Virus record (IMG/VR): IMGVR_UViG_3300024999_000126
Coordinates: 1-56,190 of that record
Length of the DNA stretch: 56,190 bases
Direction: 5' to 3' (one strand)
Source: a virus
Each line of letters opens with the position of its first letter. The stretch's first letter is position 1. The position numbers and the translations under genes were made by a program. The notes beneath the pieces are model-generated. The model saw only the letters and a list, made by a program, of their open reading frames with translations, did no database searches and was not told the origin of the DNA. This document shows positions 55,572-56,190 of this stretch, piece after piece.

Positions 55572-56179
55572 TATATTTTCCTTCCAATAACAACAATTAT
55601 TAAATGTTTCTCACCATAAGAGTCATATTCTTCTTCATCAAGCGTATAAAAATCTTCTATCTCATAATTATTTGATTTTAACAAATCAATAAAACTATCA
55701 ACCGTAATATACTCTTCTATCTCGCCGCCAATATGCTCAGTATTACCGTAAATGTACAACATCAACAGCCCATTTGCTTTTAAAACTCTAGCAATCTCAG
55801 GTATCGACTTACTTAAATCAGAAGAGTGTAACACTGACAAACTAAATACTGCATCAAAAGACTCATTATCAAAAGAAAGTTCTTCAGCATTCGCTTCTAA
55901 AACTTCAACTTTTACATCTGCATTTTCAATATTTTCTTTTGCTAGCTTTATAGCACTAGGAGAAACATCTATTGCAACTACATCTAAGCCCGCGTTAGCA
56001 AAGAAAATAGAATCCCTTCCATTACCGCAGCCTATTTCAAGAACTTTTGGTTTTATTTCATCATCAATCTCACTCAATATCTTTTCTGCAAACTGTTGAG
56101 CAAATCTTGATGGGTCCATATCTAATGCCCAATGAGGAGTACCATTAGCATAAGCTCTTTCCCAATCTTCCGGTGACAT
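55571..56179 (-). CDS. Class I SAM-dependent methyltransferase
   Basis: This 202-residue protein has motif I 'VLEIGCGNGRDSIFFA' near 47, 'VVAIDVSPSAIKLAK' near 70 and 'FDAVFSLSVLHSS' near 110, the Rossmann methyltransferase landmarks in the order of small-molecule (TehB/UbiE-like) enzymes. No DNA-methylase motif (NPPY) is seen. The ATG at 56179 lacks a clear ribosome binding site in the 11 bases available. If the ends of the window join, the truncated MuF frame would enter this gene in frame via four codons. Confidence 0.85.
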   Translation of the reverse strand: MSPEDWERAYANGTPHWALDMDPSRFAQQFAEKILSEIDDEIKPKVLEIGCGNGRDSIFFANAGLDVVAIDVSPSAIKLAKENIENADVKVEVLEANAEELSFDNESFDAVFSLSVLHSSDLSKSIPEIARVLKANGLLMLYIYGNTEHIGGEIEEYITVDSFIDLLKSNNYEIEDFYTLDEEEYDSYGEKHLIIVVIGRKI

Positions 56180-56190
56180 TTGCTTATATT

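Noticed and set aside
1-56190. Temperate lifestyle
   Set aside because: No integrase, excisionase, CI-like repressor, partition gene or attachment-site-like repeat was found. The phage appears lytic, within the limits of what the window shows.

Overview
The window looks like the near-complete genome of a lytic, tailed (siphovirus-like) bacteriophage. Almost every gene lies on the minus strand, so transcription runs from high to low coordinates, with tight and often overlapping gene junctions. Strong AGGAGG-type ribosome binding sites, GTG/TTG starts, an amidase and holin, an aggregation-promoting-factor-like lysin, and a tail protein with a DNRLRE-type module point to a Gram-positive, probably Bacillota-like host. 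The host cannot be named from the sequence. I see no integrase, excisionase or repressor.

Layout in transcription order. The head module spans the window ends: 3.4-0.2 kb carries small terminase, large terminase, portal and the first 75 codons of a MuF head protein. 56.2-51.8 kb carries a methyltransferase, two small genes, a complete MuF gene, prohead protease and major capsid protein, then a strong hairpin terminator. 51.6-46.5 kb is a sugar cassette (three glycosyltransferase genes and an O-acetyltransferase) placed between capsid and neck genes. 46.5-30.2 kb holds head-tail connectors, tail terminator, major tail protein, a tail chaperone with a programmed -1 frameshift, tape measure, baseplate-type proteins and receptor-binding proteins. 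Long GC-rich stretches sit inside otherwise AT-rich tail genes. 30.2-28.4 kb is lysis. 28.1 kb carries the only convincing plus-strand gene. 27.8-24.7 kb holds small, separately promoted genes. 24.5-11.6 kb is replication and nucleotide metabolism: primase, SSB, all-alpha dNTP pyrophosphatase, dNMP kinase, UDG, deoxyribosyltransferase, HD nucleotidase, a divergent ThyX, a ThyA-family enzyme, DnaE-type polymerase, RecA-like ATPase, Cas4-like nuclease, RuvC and a PD-(D/E)XK nuclease. 9.3-8.9 kb is a structured non-coding RNA locus. 8.2-3.5 kb has a sigma-like factor, an ArpU-like regulator, canonical ThyX and many tiny Cys-rich or membrane proteins.

Regulation is unusually legible. Six promoters share TGTAC(A/G)-N17-TATAAT and most share a leader ending in GGGGGAAC. 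Three promoters in the replication region share TTGAAT-N18-TATATW. Four intergenic 80-81-nt elements begin CAG, end CTG and have complementary but different arms. The most interesting leads are these elements, the tRNA-like ncRNA, a possible cytosine-modification gene set (ThyA homologue with Asp at the Asn177 position), the sugar cassette in the virion module, and two recoding or frameshift sites (tail chaperone and polymerase).
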